This document shows positions 1-6,445 of a DNA stretch of 10,638 bases, one piece after another (the stretch's first letter is position 1; every line of letters starts with the position of its first letter). The stretch comes from Propionibacteriaceae bacterium (lineage in GTDB: Bacteria; Actinomycetota; Actinomycetes; Propionibacteriales; Propionibacteriaceae). The position numbers and the translations under genes are program-made. The notes under the pieces were generated by a model that worked only from the letters and a program-made list of their open reading frames with translations, had not been told where the DNA came from and did no database searches. Location: positions 1-10,638 of the forward strand of contig JAJTCL010000069.1 of NCBI GenBank assembly GCA_021323255.1, read 5' to 3'.

Positions 1-49
1 CGATCACGTCAAAGTCGTACCGCTGGTCGTTCATGTCATTGGCGTGCAT
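1..49 (-). CDS. N-terminal fragment of a probable FAD/NAD-binding oxidoreductase (runs off the left edge)
   Basis: An ATG at 49 reading leftwards opens MHANDMNDQRYDFDVI before the window ends. A good Shine-Dalgarno sequence (AGGAG, 9 nt upstream) precedes it, and a second in-frame ATG is codon 6. The hydrophobic run after a short polar leader (YDFDVI) is how many flavoproteins enter their first Rossmann strand just before the GxGxxG dinucleotide-binding loop, as in fumarate reductase-like or 3-ketosteroid dehydrogenase-like proteins. The loop itself lies outside the window, so the family is inferred from 16 residues and is uncertain. The gene lies 79 bp downstream of the LuxR regulator on the same strand. 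It is separated from it by three palindromes, so it probably has its own regulated start and may be the regulator's target. Confidence 0.5.
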   Translation of the reverse strand, partial: MHANDMNDQRYDFDVI

Positions 50-78
50 TGCTGCTGGCTCCTTGCCGTTCGCGATCT

Positions 79-126
79 GTGGTGATCACCACTCTGCGCG
101 GCGCAGCGGGGGTACGGATCCGTACC
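79..126. promoter_or_regulatory. Cluster of three perfect dyads, probable operators
   Basis: The gap between the regulator stop and the next start holds three perfect inverted repeats in 48 bp. GTGGTGATCACCAC (79-92) is a 14-bp palindrome. CTGCGC-G-GCGCAG (94-106) has 6-bp arms around one base. GGTACGGATCCGTACC (111-126) is a 16-bp palindrome. None has a loop or a T tract suitable for an intrinsic terminator. The first ends 30 bp before the ATG at 49, a typical distance for sites around a transcription start. They fit binding sites of a dimeric regulator, perhaps the adjacent LuxR protein. That link is inference. Confidence 0.5.
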
Positions 127-128
127 GA

Positions 129-2891
129 CTACGGAGTTGACCGGGCGTGCCAGTCGCGGAGCTCAGTACGGCTCCCGACTCCGGCCTTGGCTAGCAGGTT
201 GGCCACATGCGTCTCGACCGTACGGACCGAGAGGAACAGCTGCTCAGCGACTTCGGCATTGCTGCGACCGGCGGTGACTGCAGTCAGCACGTCCAGCTCC
301 CGACTGGTGATTCCCAAGGTGCGGAGCGCCGGCGGCACGGTTGAGTCGCCCCGACCCCGCCGCGTGGGCGCGCCCGCACGGCGTAACAGATCGCGGCAGT
401 ACCGAGCCAGCTTGTCGTTTCCAGCAGCCTCGAACGTGGTCAGATCAGCGCGGAGTTGCGGTACCGGGTCGTCCCAGCCGTCCGCCACAGCGCACTCCAG
501 TGTGAACAGCCGCAGGAACCGGTGCCACCACGGCACCGGAGTCAGGGCCTCCTCTCCCTTTGCGTAGGCCTGCTCAGCTCCGGCTCGGTCGCCCTGCCGA
601 CCGGCAGCCACGGCGTCGGCGTAGTGCAGAGCACCCGCGTTCGCGCGGCGCTGGGACACCCCCGATTGCCGCAATTTCGAGCGCGCTTCGTCGTCTCGAT
701 CACCGATTACGGTACGCATCAAGACCCAAAAGCCGAAAGGGTGCAGCGGCGGAACCGAGCCATGATCCAGCAGCGGCTCCACGCCGACATCGAGGTGCCA
801 GACCGCAGCGCGCAGATCATGATCGACTGCCGCCACGATGGCCCACAGCATCTCCACCTGGGCCCGGAATTCCGGCAAGAGCTCGGATTCGGAGGGGAAG
901 CCCTCGAGGTCAGCGGCTACTGCTGCTCGGTCGCCAGCCACTGCGCGAGCGGTCGTCCGGAACAACTGGCCATTGATCACGAACAGCGGAAGCTGCAACA
1001 ACCGCCCGCGTTCAGCGAGGAACACCGATGCCTCCTGGACGGCGCCTGGGCCCTCTACCACCATCCCGTGATCAGCTAGCAACAGCTCAGCGCTGGTGGC
1101 CTTGACCAGCAAGCCGAGGTCGGTGGCCAGGTCACGGGCCTCGAGCAATGTCGGCGACCTCTCGTCGTGCATCAGCTCGACGGTGCCGCAACCGAGCAGG
1201 GCCTCCACCCGCCAAGGCTTCAGTCCATGCTCGGCGGCAAGCTCTGCGGCACGTCGGAACAGCTGACCGGCCCGGTCGCCGTCACTCAGCCGCACGATCC
1301 TGGCCTGCACGATCAAGGCTTCGCAGCCGACCTCCGCGTCGGCGGTTTGCTCGGCAAGCTCGACGGCTCGGGCCGCGAACTCGGCGGCGGCCTCGATGCG
1401 ACCCGCGCCGTGAGAGGAGTCGGCCAGCAAGATCAGCGAACGTGGGTCGTTCGGCCGACGTGCCCGGGCCACGTACGCGTTAGCGTCGTCCCAGCGGCGG
1501 AGCAAAATCGCAGTCCGCGCCAGCCGTAAGCAGAGCTCGGCATGATCGTCTCCAGTGGCGCCGTCGAGGGCGGCCACTCCGATCTGAAGGGCCTGGTCCA
1601 GCCGCCCGGTGAGGGCGAGGAGCTCGACCCTCTCGCTGGCCAGGGCAGTGGGAAAGCGCGCGGTCGCCGCTACCTGATCGAGAATCGATTCGGCGCTGCG
1701 CAGCGCCCCCGCGGCCAGCTCTCGCTTGGCAATTCGTAACAGCAAAGCGGCGCCATCGTCGAAGTCCGCGGCCTCGACCAGCAGCTCGGCTGCCGGCAAC
1801 TCCTGGTCCGGTCCACCGCGATCCAACAGAACCCTGGCCGCCCGTCGACTCAGCACCGAGCGTTCGGGCGGCAACAGACCGGCCCAGATCGCTTCACGGG
1901 TGAGCGCGTGTCGCCAGGTGAGGAGGGATCCGTCGATGATCAAGAGTTCGGCGCGCACGGCTCGGCGGAGGGAGTTCACCGCCTGACCGCCGTCCAATCC
2001 CGCGATCGCGGGGACGAGATCCCAGTCCGGCTGCACGCCCAAAGTCGCAGCCGCGGACAGGACCCGACGTCCGGGTTCATCCAGGGAGTCCAAACGAGAT
2101 TCCACGACCGCAGCGAAACTGGCCGGGACGGACCAGGGTCCTGCGCCGCGATCGGCGCTGTTGGAGGGCACAGACGTCAGCAGCTCATCCACCAGCAGCG
2201 GCAAGCCCTCCGACCTGCGACGAATCAGCTCGCGCTCGGCTTCGTCGAGCGACCGTCCACTCAGCTCGATCATCTCGTCGACCTCCCTCGGCTCGAGCCG
2301 GCCCAGCTTGATCACCGACGAGGCCGTTCCGATCAGGCGCTGCAAAGCCGGAGACGACGGGTGTTCGCGCGCTGTCGCCGCGATCAGCAGCGGAGCAGCC
2401 GCCACGGCGCCGCTCAGATAGTCGAGCAGCGCCAAGGTTTCGGCGTCAGCCCAATGCAGGTCTTCCAAAAGCAGCACGCAGCCATCTGGGTCTAGCGCCG
2501 TCAATAGCCGCAGCAGCCCTTCGCCCAGCACCAGGATGGGGTCGACGCTGGTCTCCGGAACCGATGGCGTCCCCCAGTCGGGCAGCAGTCGCCCCAGCGC
2601 GGTCCGGTAGGGACCCAGCTCGGGAGCATCGGGCAGCGTGCCCGCTCGCAGTGACGGCATCATGGCCTCGGCCAGCGGGCGGAACGTGCCGGCTCCGTCA
2701 ACGGCACGACCGCTCAGCACGGTGAGGTCTGCTTCGCGGGCGTAGGAGGACAACGTGTTGAGCAACATCGACTTGCCAACCCCAGGCTCGCCGATGATCA
2801 TGAGGAACTGGCCGTGGCCGGAGCGCGCCTGATCCAGAAGACCACGCAACAGCACCTGCTCCGACGCGCGACCGATCATCTGCTTGCGCAT
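129..2891 (-). CDS. LAL-type LuxR family transcriptional regulator with N-terminal ATPase domain
   Basis: This is a large ATP-binding LuxR (LAL/MalT-like) regulator of 920 aa, about the family's usual size. The N-terminal AAA/STAND-type ATPase has a Walker A GEPGVGKS at residues 34-41 and a Walker B VLLLEDLHWAD at about 139-149. The long middle is Ala/Leu/Arg-rich helical sequence of the TPR-like kind. The C-terminal LuxR/GerE helix-turn-helix is at about 860-915 (TSRELDVL, then RTVETHVANLLAKAGV). I chose the ATG at 2891 because GGAGG lies 7 nt upstream. A TTG at 2951 would add 20 residues but has no good binding site. Such proteins usually activate neighbouring catabolic or secondary metabolism genes when a ligand and ATP bind. 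Likely targets here are the flavoprotein gene at the left edge and possibly the gene itself. The ligand is unknown. Confidence 0.93.
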   Translation of the reverse strand: MRKQMIGRASEQVLLRGLLDQARSGHGQFLMIIGEPGVGKSMLLNTLSSYAREADLTVLSGRAVDGAGTFRPLAEAMMPSLRAGTLPDAPELGPYRTALGRLLPDWGTPSVPETSVDPILVLGEGLLRLLTALDPDGCVLLLEDLHWADAETLALLDYLSGAVAAAPLLIAATAREHPSSPALQRLIGTASSVIKLGRLEPREVDEMIELSGRSLDEAERELIRRRSEGLPLLVDELLTSVPSNSADRGAGPWSVPASFAAVVESRLDSLDEPGRRVLSAAATLGVQPDWDLVPAIAGLDGGQAVNSLRRAVRAELLIIDGSLLTWRHALTREAIWAGLLPPERSVLSRRAARVLLDRGGPDQELPAAELLVEAADFDDGAALLLRIAKRELAAGALRSAESILDQVAATARFPTALASERVELLALTGRLDQALQIGVAALDGATGDDHAELCLRLARTAILLRRWDDANAYVARARRPNDPRSLILLADSSHGAGRIEAAAEFAARAVELAEQTADAEVGCEALIVQARIVRLSDGDRAGQLFRRAAELAAEHGLKPWRVEALLGCGTVELMHDERSPTLLEARDLATDLGLLVKATSAELLLADHGMVVEGPGAVQEASVFLAERGRLLQLPLFVINGQLFRTTARAVAGDRAAVAADLEGFPSESELLPEFRAQVEMLWAIVAAVDHDLRAAVWHLDVGVEPLLDHGSVPPLHPFGFWVLMRTVIGDRDDEARSKLRQSGVSQRRANAGALHYADAVAAGRQGDRAGAEQAYAKGEEALTPVPWWHRFLRLFTLECAVADGWDDPVPQLRADLTTFEAAGNDKLARYCRDLLRRAGAPTRRGRGDSTVPPALRTLGITSRELDVLTAVTAGRSNAEVAEQLFLSVRTVETHVANLLAKAGVGSRTELRDWHARSTP

Positions 2892-2923
2892 GCTCCTGCC
2901 TCCGGAAACCCCTTCCTCACCTG

Positions 2924-2951
2924 AAACTATCGTCGTACTGCGCCTCTCCAA
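2924..2951 (-). promoter_or_regulatory. Possible sigma70-like promoter of the LuxR gene
   Basis: Reading leftwards, TTGGAG (2951-2946) and TAGTTT (2929-2924) are separated by 16 bp. A start near 2917 would give a leader of about 26 nt with the GGAGG ribosome site. The match to the -10 consensus is only partial. One arm of an inverted repeat (2933-2941) lies in the spacer, which would suit repression or autoregulation. Confidence 0.3.
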
Positions 2952-2980
2952 ATCCGCGCGATCACAGTCAGGCAGTACGA
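2933..2980. repeat. 9-bp inverted repeat upstream of the LuxR gene
   Basis: TCGTACTGC at 2933-2941 is matched perfectly by GCAGTACGA at 2972-2980, with 30 bp between. The pair lies 42 to 89 bp upstream of the chosen LuxR start. The centres are 39 bp apart, close to four helical turns, so both arms could be half sites on the same face of DNA. Function is inferred. Confidence 0.35.
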
Positions 2981-3032
2981 GCGGCGGTGCATGCGGCGTA
3001 TTTGCGCCGTGTCGGGCGAGTAGCTGGGCGTT

Positions 3033-3845
3033 TCAGGCGCCGGGGGCTGGGTCGACTAGGAGTGAGTCCAATCCTCGCCGTACGCCGGCAACGTCCCCCA
3101 CCTTCCGGATAGCAAGAAGTGTGCCGTCCACGTACGGATCCGGGCTTTCGCCCGGATCATGGCGCATCACCAGCCGCTCCCCGACGCCACCGAAGACGAT
3201 CTCAGTAGTCACCACGAAGCCGGGCAGCCGCACCGAATGGATTCGGCTGCCCTGCACCTCGGCGCCCCGCGCCTCCACCGGGCCAGCCAATTGTGACAGC
3301 GGCACCGCCGACTGCGGGATGCGGACCTCGGCCAGGGTCTCAGCGAGCTCTCGCGAGGTGCCGCTGGGCACATCCGGCTTGTCGGCGCTGGCGTAGTCGA
3401 GAATCTCCCATCGCTGCAGATGCTGGGCGGCCAGCACAGCGGCCCGCTTCAGGATCGCGGCCATGATCGAGAAGTTGCCCGCGGCAACCACACCCACACC
3501 CCGGTCGCGGGCGAGACGGTCGAGCTCGACATAGTCATCGGCAGTGAGCCCGCTGGAGCCGATGACGACGTGCGCGCCCGCGCGTACCGCGGCCAACACG
3601 TTCTGCTTGACTGCCGCCGCGCTGGTGTAATCAACGAGCACATCGACCTCCGCAGACCGTAACGCCTCCGACACCGAGGCGTAGATGGACCCGTCGCTGC
3701 GAGACGCAGTCGCCTTGGCCAGCGGCCGCCCCGCCGCGGACCGGGACACCCCACAGGTCAAGCTGATGTCATCCGCCGCGTCGATCGCGACCACGATCGG
3801 CGGAGCTGTCCAGCCGGTGACGCCAGCAAAGCAAACCCTGATCAT
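3033..3845 (-). CDS. DapB-family (4-hydroxy-tetrahydrodipicolinate reductase-like) oxidoreductase lacking the catalytic histidine
   Basis: This 270-aa protein has the DapB layout. An N-terminal Rossmann segment (GVTGWTA, residues 8-14) is a degenerate form of the usual GxxGxxG. It is followed by VDYTSAAAVKQN (71-82, family VDFTxP...N), VIGSSGL (94-100), NFSIM (124-128), and KPDVPSGTS (156-164, family KxDAPSGTA). The C-terminal substrate/tetramer domain carries GSRIHSVRLPG. Canonical DapB has E..HH.HK before DAPSGT. Here the segment is EILDYASADK, so the lysine (K156) remains but the catalytic-histidine position is Ala152 and its neighbour Ser153. A lysine-biosynthesis role is therefore doubtful, and reduction of another substrate is more likely. 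The start at 3845 is an ATG with only a weak GGG-type ribosome site. The gene lies 72 bp downstream of a decayed GMC oxidoreductase and 141 bp upstream of the LuxR gene, so it may be the survivor of an older operon. Confidence 0.8.
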   Translation of the reverse strand: MIRVCFAGVTGWTAPPIVVAIDAADDISLTCGVSRSAAGRPLAKATASRSDGSIYASVSEALRSAEVDVLVDYTSAAAVKQNVLAAVRAGAHVVIGSSGLTADDYVELDRLARDRGVGVVAAGNFSIMAAILKRAAVLAAQHLQRWEILDYASADKPDVPSGTSRELAETLAEVRIPQSAVPLSQLAGPVEARGAEVQGSRIHSVRLPGFVVTTEIVFGGVGERLVMRHDPGESPDPYVDGTLLAIRKVGDVAGVRRGLDSLLVDPAPGA

Positions 3846-3917
3846 GACTCGACCCTAATGTTGGGAGTCGGGTCCGACGCTTCCAAGGGCTGCCTCCACC
3901 GGATGGTTGGATGCGAG

Positions 3918-4711
3918 CTAAAGGTAGTTGCGACCCGACTCCACCCAGGTATGCATGATCCGGAACGCATTGGCGAAGATCGTCAGTACCGGATTCACCC
4001 CGCCGTTCGTCACGTGGAACGAACCGTCGATCACTCGCAAGTTCGGATGCCCCAGACCCAGCCGCAGGGATCGGTGACCGAGGTCGCCGGGTCGTACCCA
4101 TCCAGCAGGTTCCGGCCTGGTGCTGGCCGCTGCTCGGCACCACGTTCTCCGGGTGGGAAGCGTAGGCGATCGCCGTGGTGGCACCGGCCGCCCGCAACCA
4201 GTCGGCAGCGCGCTCCCCCAGCAGCTGCTGCACCGAGAGGTCGTTGGGGTGCAGCCGACCGCTGAGCCGGGCGACCGCGATGCCCAGGCTGTCGGTCACC
4301 GAGGGTCGAGCCGTACGCGGGAGTCGGCCGAGGTCACCTCCTGCACAGCCTGACCACTCGCTGTGTCTCGGCAGCAGGCGGCGCAGCCCCCGCTTGGCCG
4401 CCAGCCCGTGCGGCCCGATCAGACCCGCCTGGCGGAGATAGAAACCAGACGTTGTCGGGGTCGTCGAGCAGACTCTCGATGACGGCTAGGCGTGCGTCGG
4501 CATCCAGGTCGCCGAATCGCCCGCCGGACCGGCGGTCGAGCAGGTCCAGCACCACGAGCACCCGATCGGCCCAATCCGGGCGCTCGGTGCCGTCGACCTG
4601 GCTCCAGAATTGCAGCCCACCGGCATGGGAGGCCCACGGGAAGTCGTCGGCCGGCACCACGGCGTCGATCGCAATCCTCAGCCGCTCTGCCTCGGCCTGC
4701 AGCGCGTCCAT
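3918..4711 (-). pseudogene. Decayed GMC oxidoreductase with N-terminal gluconate 2-dehydrogenase subunit 3-like domain
   Basis: The natural start is the ATG at 4711 (MDALQAEAERLRI) with AAGGA 9 nt upstream. The first ~85 codons (VVPADDFPWASHAGG, DADARLAVIESLLDDPDNVWF) resemble gluconate 2-dehydrogenase subunit 3-like domains. The rest is the C-terminal domain of GMC oxidoreductases: EVTSADSRVRLDP, VTDSLGIAVARLSGRLHPND, AGTCWMGT, DPATSVTDP, and finally HPNLRVIDGSFHVTNGGVNP with the catalytic His and the closing IFANAFRIM. These pieces lie in different frames, with at least four frame changes between 4450 and 4050. The whole N-terminal FAD-binding part of the GMC domain, some 350 codons, is absent. 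The intact protein would have been a periplasmic or cell-surface sugar/alcohol dehydrogenase-like flavoenzyme. The gene is certainly inactive. Sequencing error could explain single shifts but not the missing domain. Confidence 0.85.
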
Positions 4712-5176
4712 CAGATACGTCCTTGCAGTCGTTTGAGGCTCGGGAAGTCGATCAACATAAGCCTGTCGCGTAGCGTCGCCTGGGCTGGGAGCAGGTGCTG
4801 CTGCTCGTGACGGGCTCCCGCCGAGCGTTGGGCTCGCGACCTTGATCGCCCTGGCGGCCACGGTCACGCCAGCGGAGGGCTGGCCGCCGCGGCTGATGTT
4901 CCTCACCTACACAGCGTGGACAGTCGCCATTGCGATCAAATCAGTCGGGTTGTCTCGACATCGAGAGCCTGACCTCAGCGACGACATGATCATCAGCAGG
5001 TTTCGCCCACGCATCGGATCAAGATCAGGCACTCCGCGTCAGCAACTTGGACGCCGCATCAGCTGCAGATGAGGCACAGTCCAAGCAACTGATGCGGAGT
5101 GGAGTCCACCCGGAGCGGGACATACATCCAGCGCGGTAATGCGACGTCTCGGTAACAGCCACAAATCAACTGAGAG
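4712..5176. other. Gene-free stretch between the GMC pseudogene and the LLM oxidoreductase
   Basis: I see no supported gene in these 465 bp. The open frames on either strand have no family motif, and I found no ribosome site that would single one out. The only clear structure is the inverted repeat at 5031-5100. The left end carries the ribosome site, and presumably the former promoter, of the GMC pseudogene. The right end follows the stop of the LLM gene, without a clear T-tract terminator. Confidence 0.5.
5031..5100. repeat. 20-bp imperfect inverted repeat with 30-bp spacer
   Basis: ACTCCGCGTCAGCAACTTGG (5031-5050) and CCAAGCAACTGATGCGGAGT (5081-5100) are complementary at 16 of 20 positions. 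In RNA this gives a 12-bp stem with one G-U pair, a 3-nt internal loop and 5 more pairs. The spacer has a small dyad of its own (CATC 5057-5060, GATG 5068-5071). It lies 77 bp beyond the LLM gene's stop. It could be a processing or termination structure, an operator, or the scar of a mobile element. There is no T tract. Confidence 0.45.
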
Positions 5177-6226
5177 TCAACGGAAGTTCGGCATGACCTC
5201 ATCCGCAAGCAGCCGCAGCTGTTCGTCGACAGTGGCCGCACCTTCGACCGTTTGCCCTGTAAAGGCCTTCACCAACGAGGCGTCTGTAATAGCGGCAATG
5301 ACATGGTTGACGCCGGTTCCCTCGAGCTCAGACTTGATCTTGCTCGTGACTTCCTCGGGCGTGCCAGCGATCGACAACTTGTCCGCCAGCTCTGGACTGG
5401 TGAGCTCAATGCTCTTGGCCAGCTGCCCTTCATTCATGGCTTCGACGATCGGAGTCAGCTCCGCCGGGTCGACCCCATTACGTTCGAGTAACTCATGCGG
5501 CATGGATGAGGCATAGATCCCGACCATGGAGCGAGCTGCCTGCTTCGCTGCCGCCGAGTCCCGCCCGATCGCCGTACAAACCCAAGCCGCGAAGTCAAGA
5601 TCATCTGGGTTCTTTCCAGCCCTCTTGGCACCGGCGCTGAAGTGTTCGAATCCGTACTCATAGGCCCGTCGCGAGTAGCCCAGTGCGTGGTGGCAACCGT
5701 CGGAGAACTCACCCGCGACCTCGAAGGACTTCGGGCCCCGCATGGACCCGATCTTGACTGGCAAGTGCTCCTGGACCGGCCGAGCGAAAGTGAACAGCCC
5801 GTGGTACTTGAAAAACTCGCCATCGAACGTAATGGCACCGTCGTCGAGCAGTGTCCGGAGGACCTGGACGCCCTCCTTGACCCGGGAAAGCGGCTTGGTT
5901 CGTGCCCAGTCGATGTCGTACTGGGCCAGCAGGCCGAAGTTGCCTGATCCGAGGACCACCTCTGCGCGACCGTCGGTGAGCTCGTCGAGAGTCGCCGCCG
6001 CCTGGGCAATGAGCGTTGGCTCCCGCAGTACCACCCCAGAGAGGCTTGGCCCGAAGCGGATGTTCGTGGTGTCCTTTGCAGCGGCTGCGAAGAGCAGCCA
6101 TAGATCCTTGTGCCATGTCTCGTCAGCGGCGTAGCAACCGTAGAAACCCAACTCGTCGGCGAGTTTGATGGCCCGCAATGACTCTTCGAGTGGGTAGTCC
6201 GGAAGCATCACGTAACTGAACTTCAT
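5177..6226 (-). CDS. LLM class flavin-dependent oxidoreductase, probably F420-dependent (Mer-like)
   Basis: This 349-aa protein fits the bacterial luciferase-like monooxygenase fold (about 330-350 aa). Within it, it resembles the F420-dependent methylenetetrahydromethanopterin reductase-like group of actinobacteria. Visible family features are the first strand MKFSYVML, the helix ESLRAIKLADELGFYGCYAADET (14-37, given here in outline), FGPSLSGVVLREP (58-70), the dimer/flavin region LDELTDGRAEVVLGSGN (80-96), SRVKEGVQVLRTLL, FDGEFFKYHGL, and PVKIGSMRGPKSFEVAGEFSDG in part. Such enzymes are cytoplasmic and transfer hydride between reduced deazaflavin F420 (or FMNH2) and a small organic substrate. 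The substrate here is unknown. The ATG at 6226 has a strong GGGAGGG ribosome site 4 nt upstream. The gene diverges from the Fe-S/FAD operon with a 219-bp control region between, which suggests co-regulation. A palindrome at 6240-6249 abuts its ribosome site. Confidence 0.88.
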   Translation of the reverse strand: MKFSYVMLPDYPLEESLRAIKLADELGFYGCYAADETWHKDLWLLFAAAAKDTTNIRFGPSLSGVVLREPTLIAQAAATLDELTDGRAEVVLGSGNFGLLAQYDIDWARTKPLSRVKEGVQVLRTLLDDGAITFDGEFFKYHGLFTFARPVQEHLPVKIGSMRGPKSFEVAGEFSDGCHHALGYSRRAYEYGFEHFSAGAKRAGKNPDDLDFAAWVCTAIGRDSAAAKQAARSMVGIYASSMPHELLERNGVDPAELTPIVEAMNEGQLAKSIELTSPELADKLSIAGTPEEVTSKIKSELEGTGVNHVIAAITDASLVKAFTGQTVEGAATVDEQLRLLADEVMPNFR

Positions 6227-6239
6227 GTTGCCCTCCCTC

Positions 6240-6249
6240 TGTGATCACA
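6240..6249. promoter_or_regulatory. Palindrome TGTGATCACA, possible operator of the LLM gene
   Basis: A perfect 10-bp palindrome lies 14 to 23 bp upstream of the LLM start codon, just beyond its ribosome site. Its core GTGATCAC recurs in this window only in the palindrome at 79-92, also just upstream of an oxidoreductase start. It could be bound by a dimeric regulator acting on both genes. The 8-bp core alone is short. Confidence 0.35.
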
Positions 6250-6354
6250 CCGTCCGGACACGGCGGACTACGCCGCGGAGGGGTGTGTCTCCATCAGACC
6301 ATCTCAGTGGCAGACAGTCCATATAGCAGGCAATTCCGATGCCCTGTCGTTTCA

Positions 6355-6384
6355 TTGACGGTCCGTACGGCCCCGAAATATGGT
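6355..6384 (+). promoter_or_regulatory. Putative sigma70-like promoter of the Fe-S/FAD operon
   Basis: TTGACG (6355-6360) and TATGGT (6379-6384) are 18 bp apart. The -35 matches five of six consensus bases and the -10 matches four of six. Transcription would begin near 6391 and leave a leader of about 55 nt before the GTG at 6446. The spacer contains the palindrome CCGTACGG (6363-6370), where a regulator could block or remodel the promoter. Confidence 0.45.
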
Positions 6385-6401
6385 GCAAAGCAGGTCCAGG
6401 T

Positions 6402-6439
6402 GGAGCGCCGCAACAGCGCCCCCTTTCAAACACAAGGGG
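6402..6439 (+). promoter_or_regulatory. Leader hairpin covering the ribosome binding site of the Fe-S gene
   Basis: CCCCTT (6420-6425) pairs perfectly with AAGGGG (6434-6439) across an 8-nt loop. AAGGGG is the only good Shine-Dalgarno sequence for the GTG at 6446. Just upstream, GCGC (6405-6408) can pair with GCGC (6416-6419). Two further G-C pairs, GG 6402-6403 with CC 6421-6422, would take bases away from the first hairpin. The two structures therefore compete, as in leaders that switch translation on and off. No known riboswitch class is recognisable. The function is inferred. Confidence 0.35.
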
Positions 6440-6445
6440 TGAGCA

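Noticed and set aside
111..126. The 16-bp palindrome read as a terminator of the LuxR gene.
   Set aside because: It has no loop and no T tract on the minus strand, so an operator is a better reading.
2892..2951. A 20-codon longer LuxR product starting at TTG 2951.
   Set aside because: No good ribosome site precedes the TTG, which overlaps the likely -35 box, whereas the ATG at 2891 has GGAGG at ideal spacing.
3033..3845. Naming the DapB-like gene dapB with a role in lysine and diaminopimelate synthesis.
   Set aside because: The catalytic histidine is missing and there is no lysine-pathway gene nearby.
4842..5072. A 76-codon open frame on the plus strand in the gene-free stretch.
   Set aside because: It has a TTG start, no ribosome site and no recognisable motif. 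It also runs into the inverted repeat.
218..6370. A 12-mer, CGGTCCGTACGG, shared between 6359-6370 and the opposite strand at 218-229.
   Set aside because: The second copy lies inside the helix-turn-helix coding sequence of the LuxR gene, and several chance 12-mer matches are expected in a window this long.
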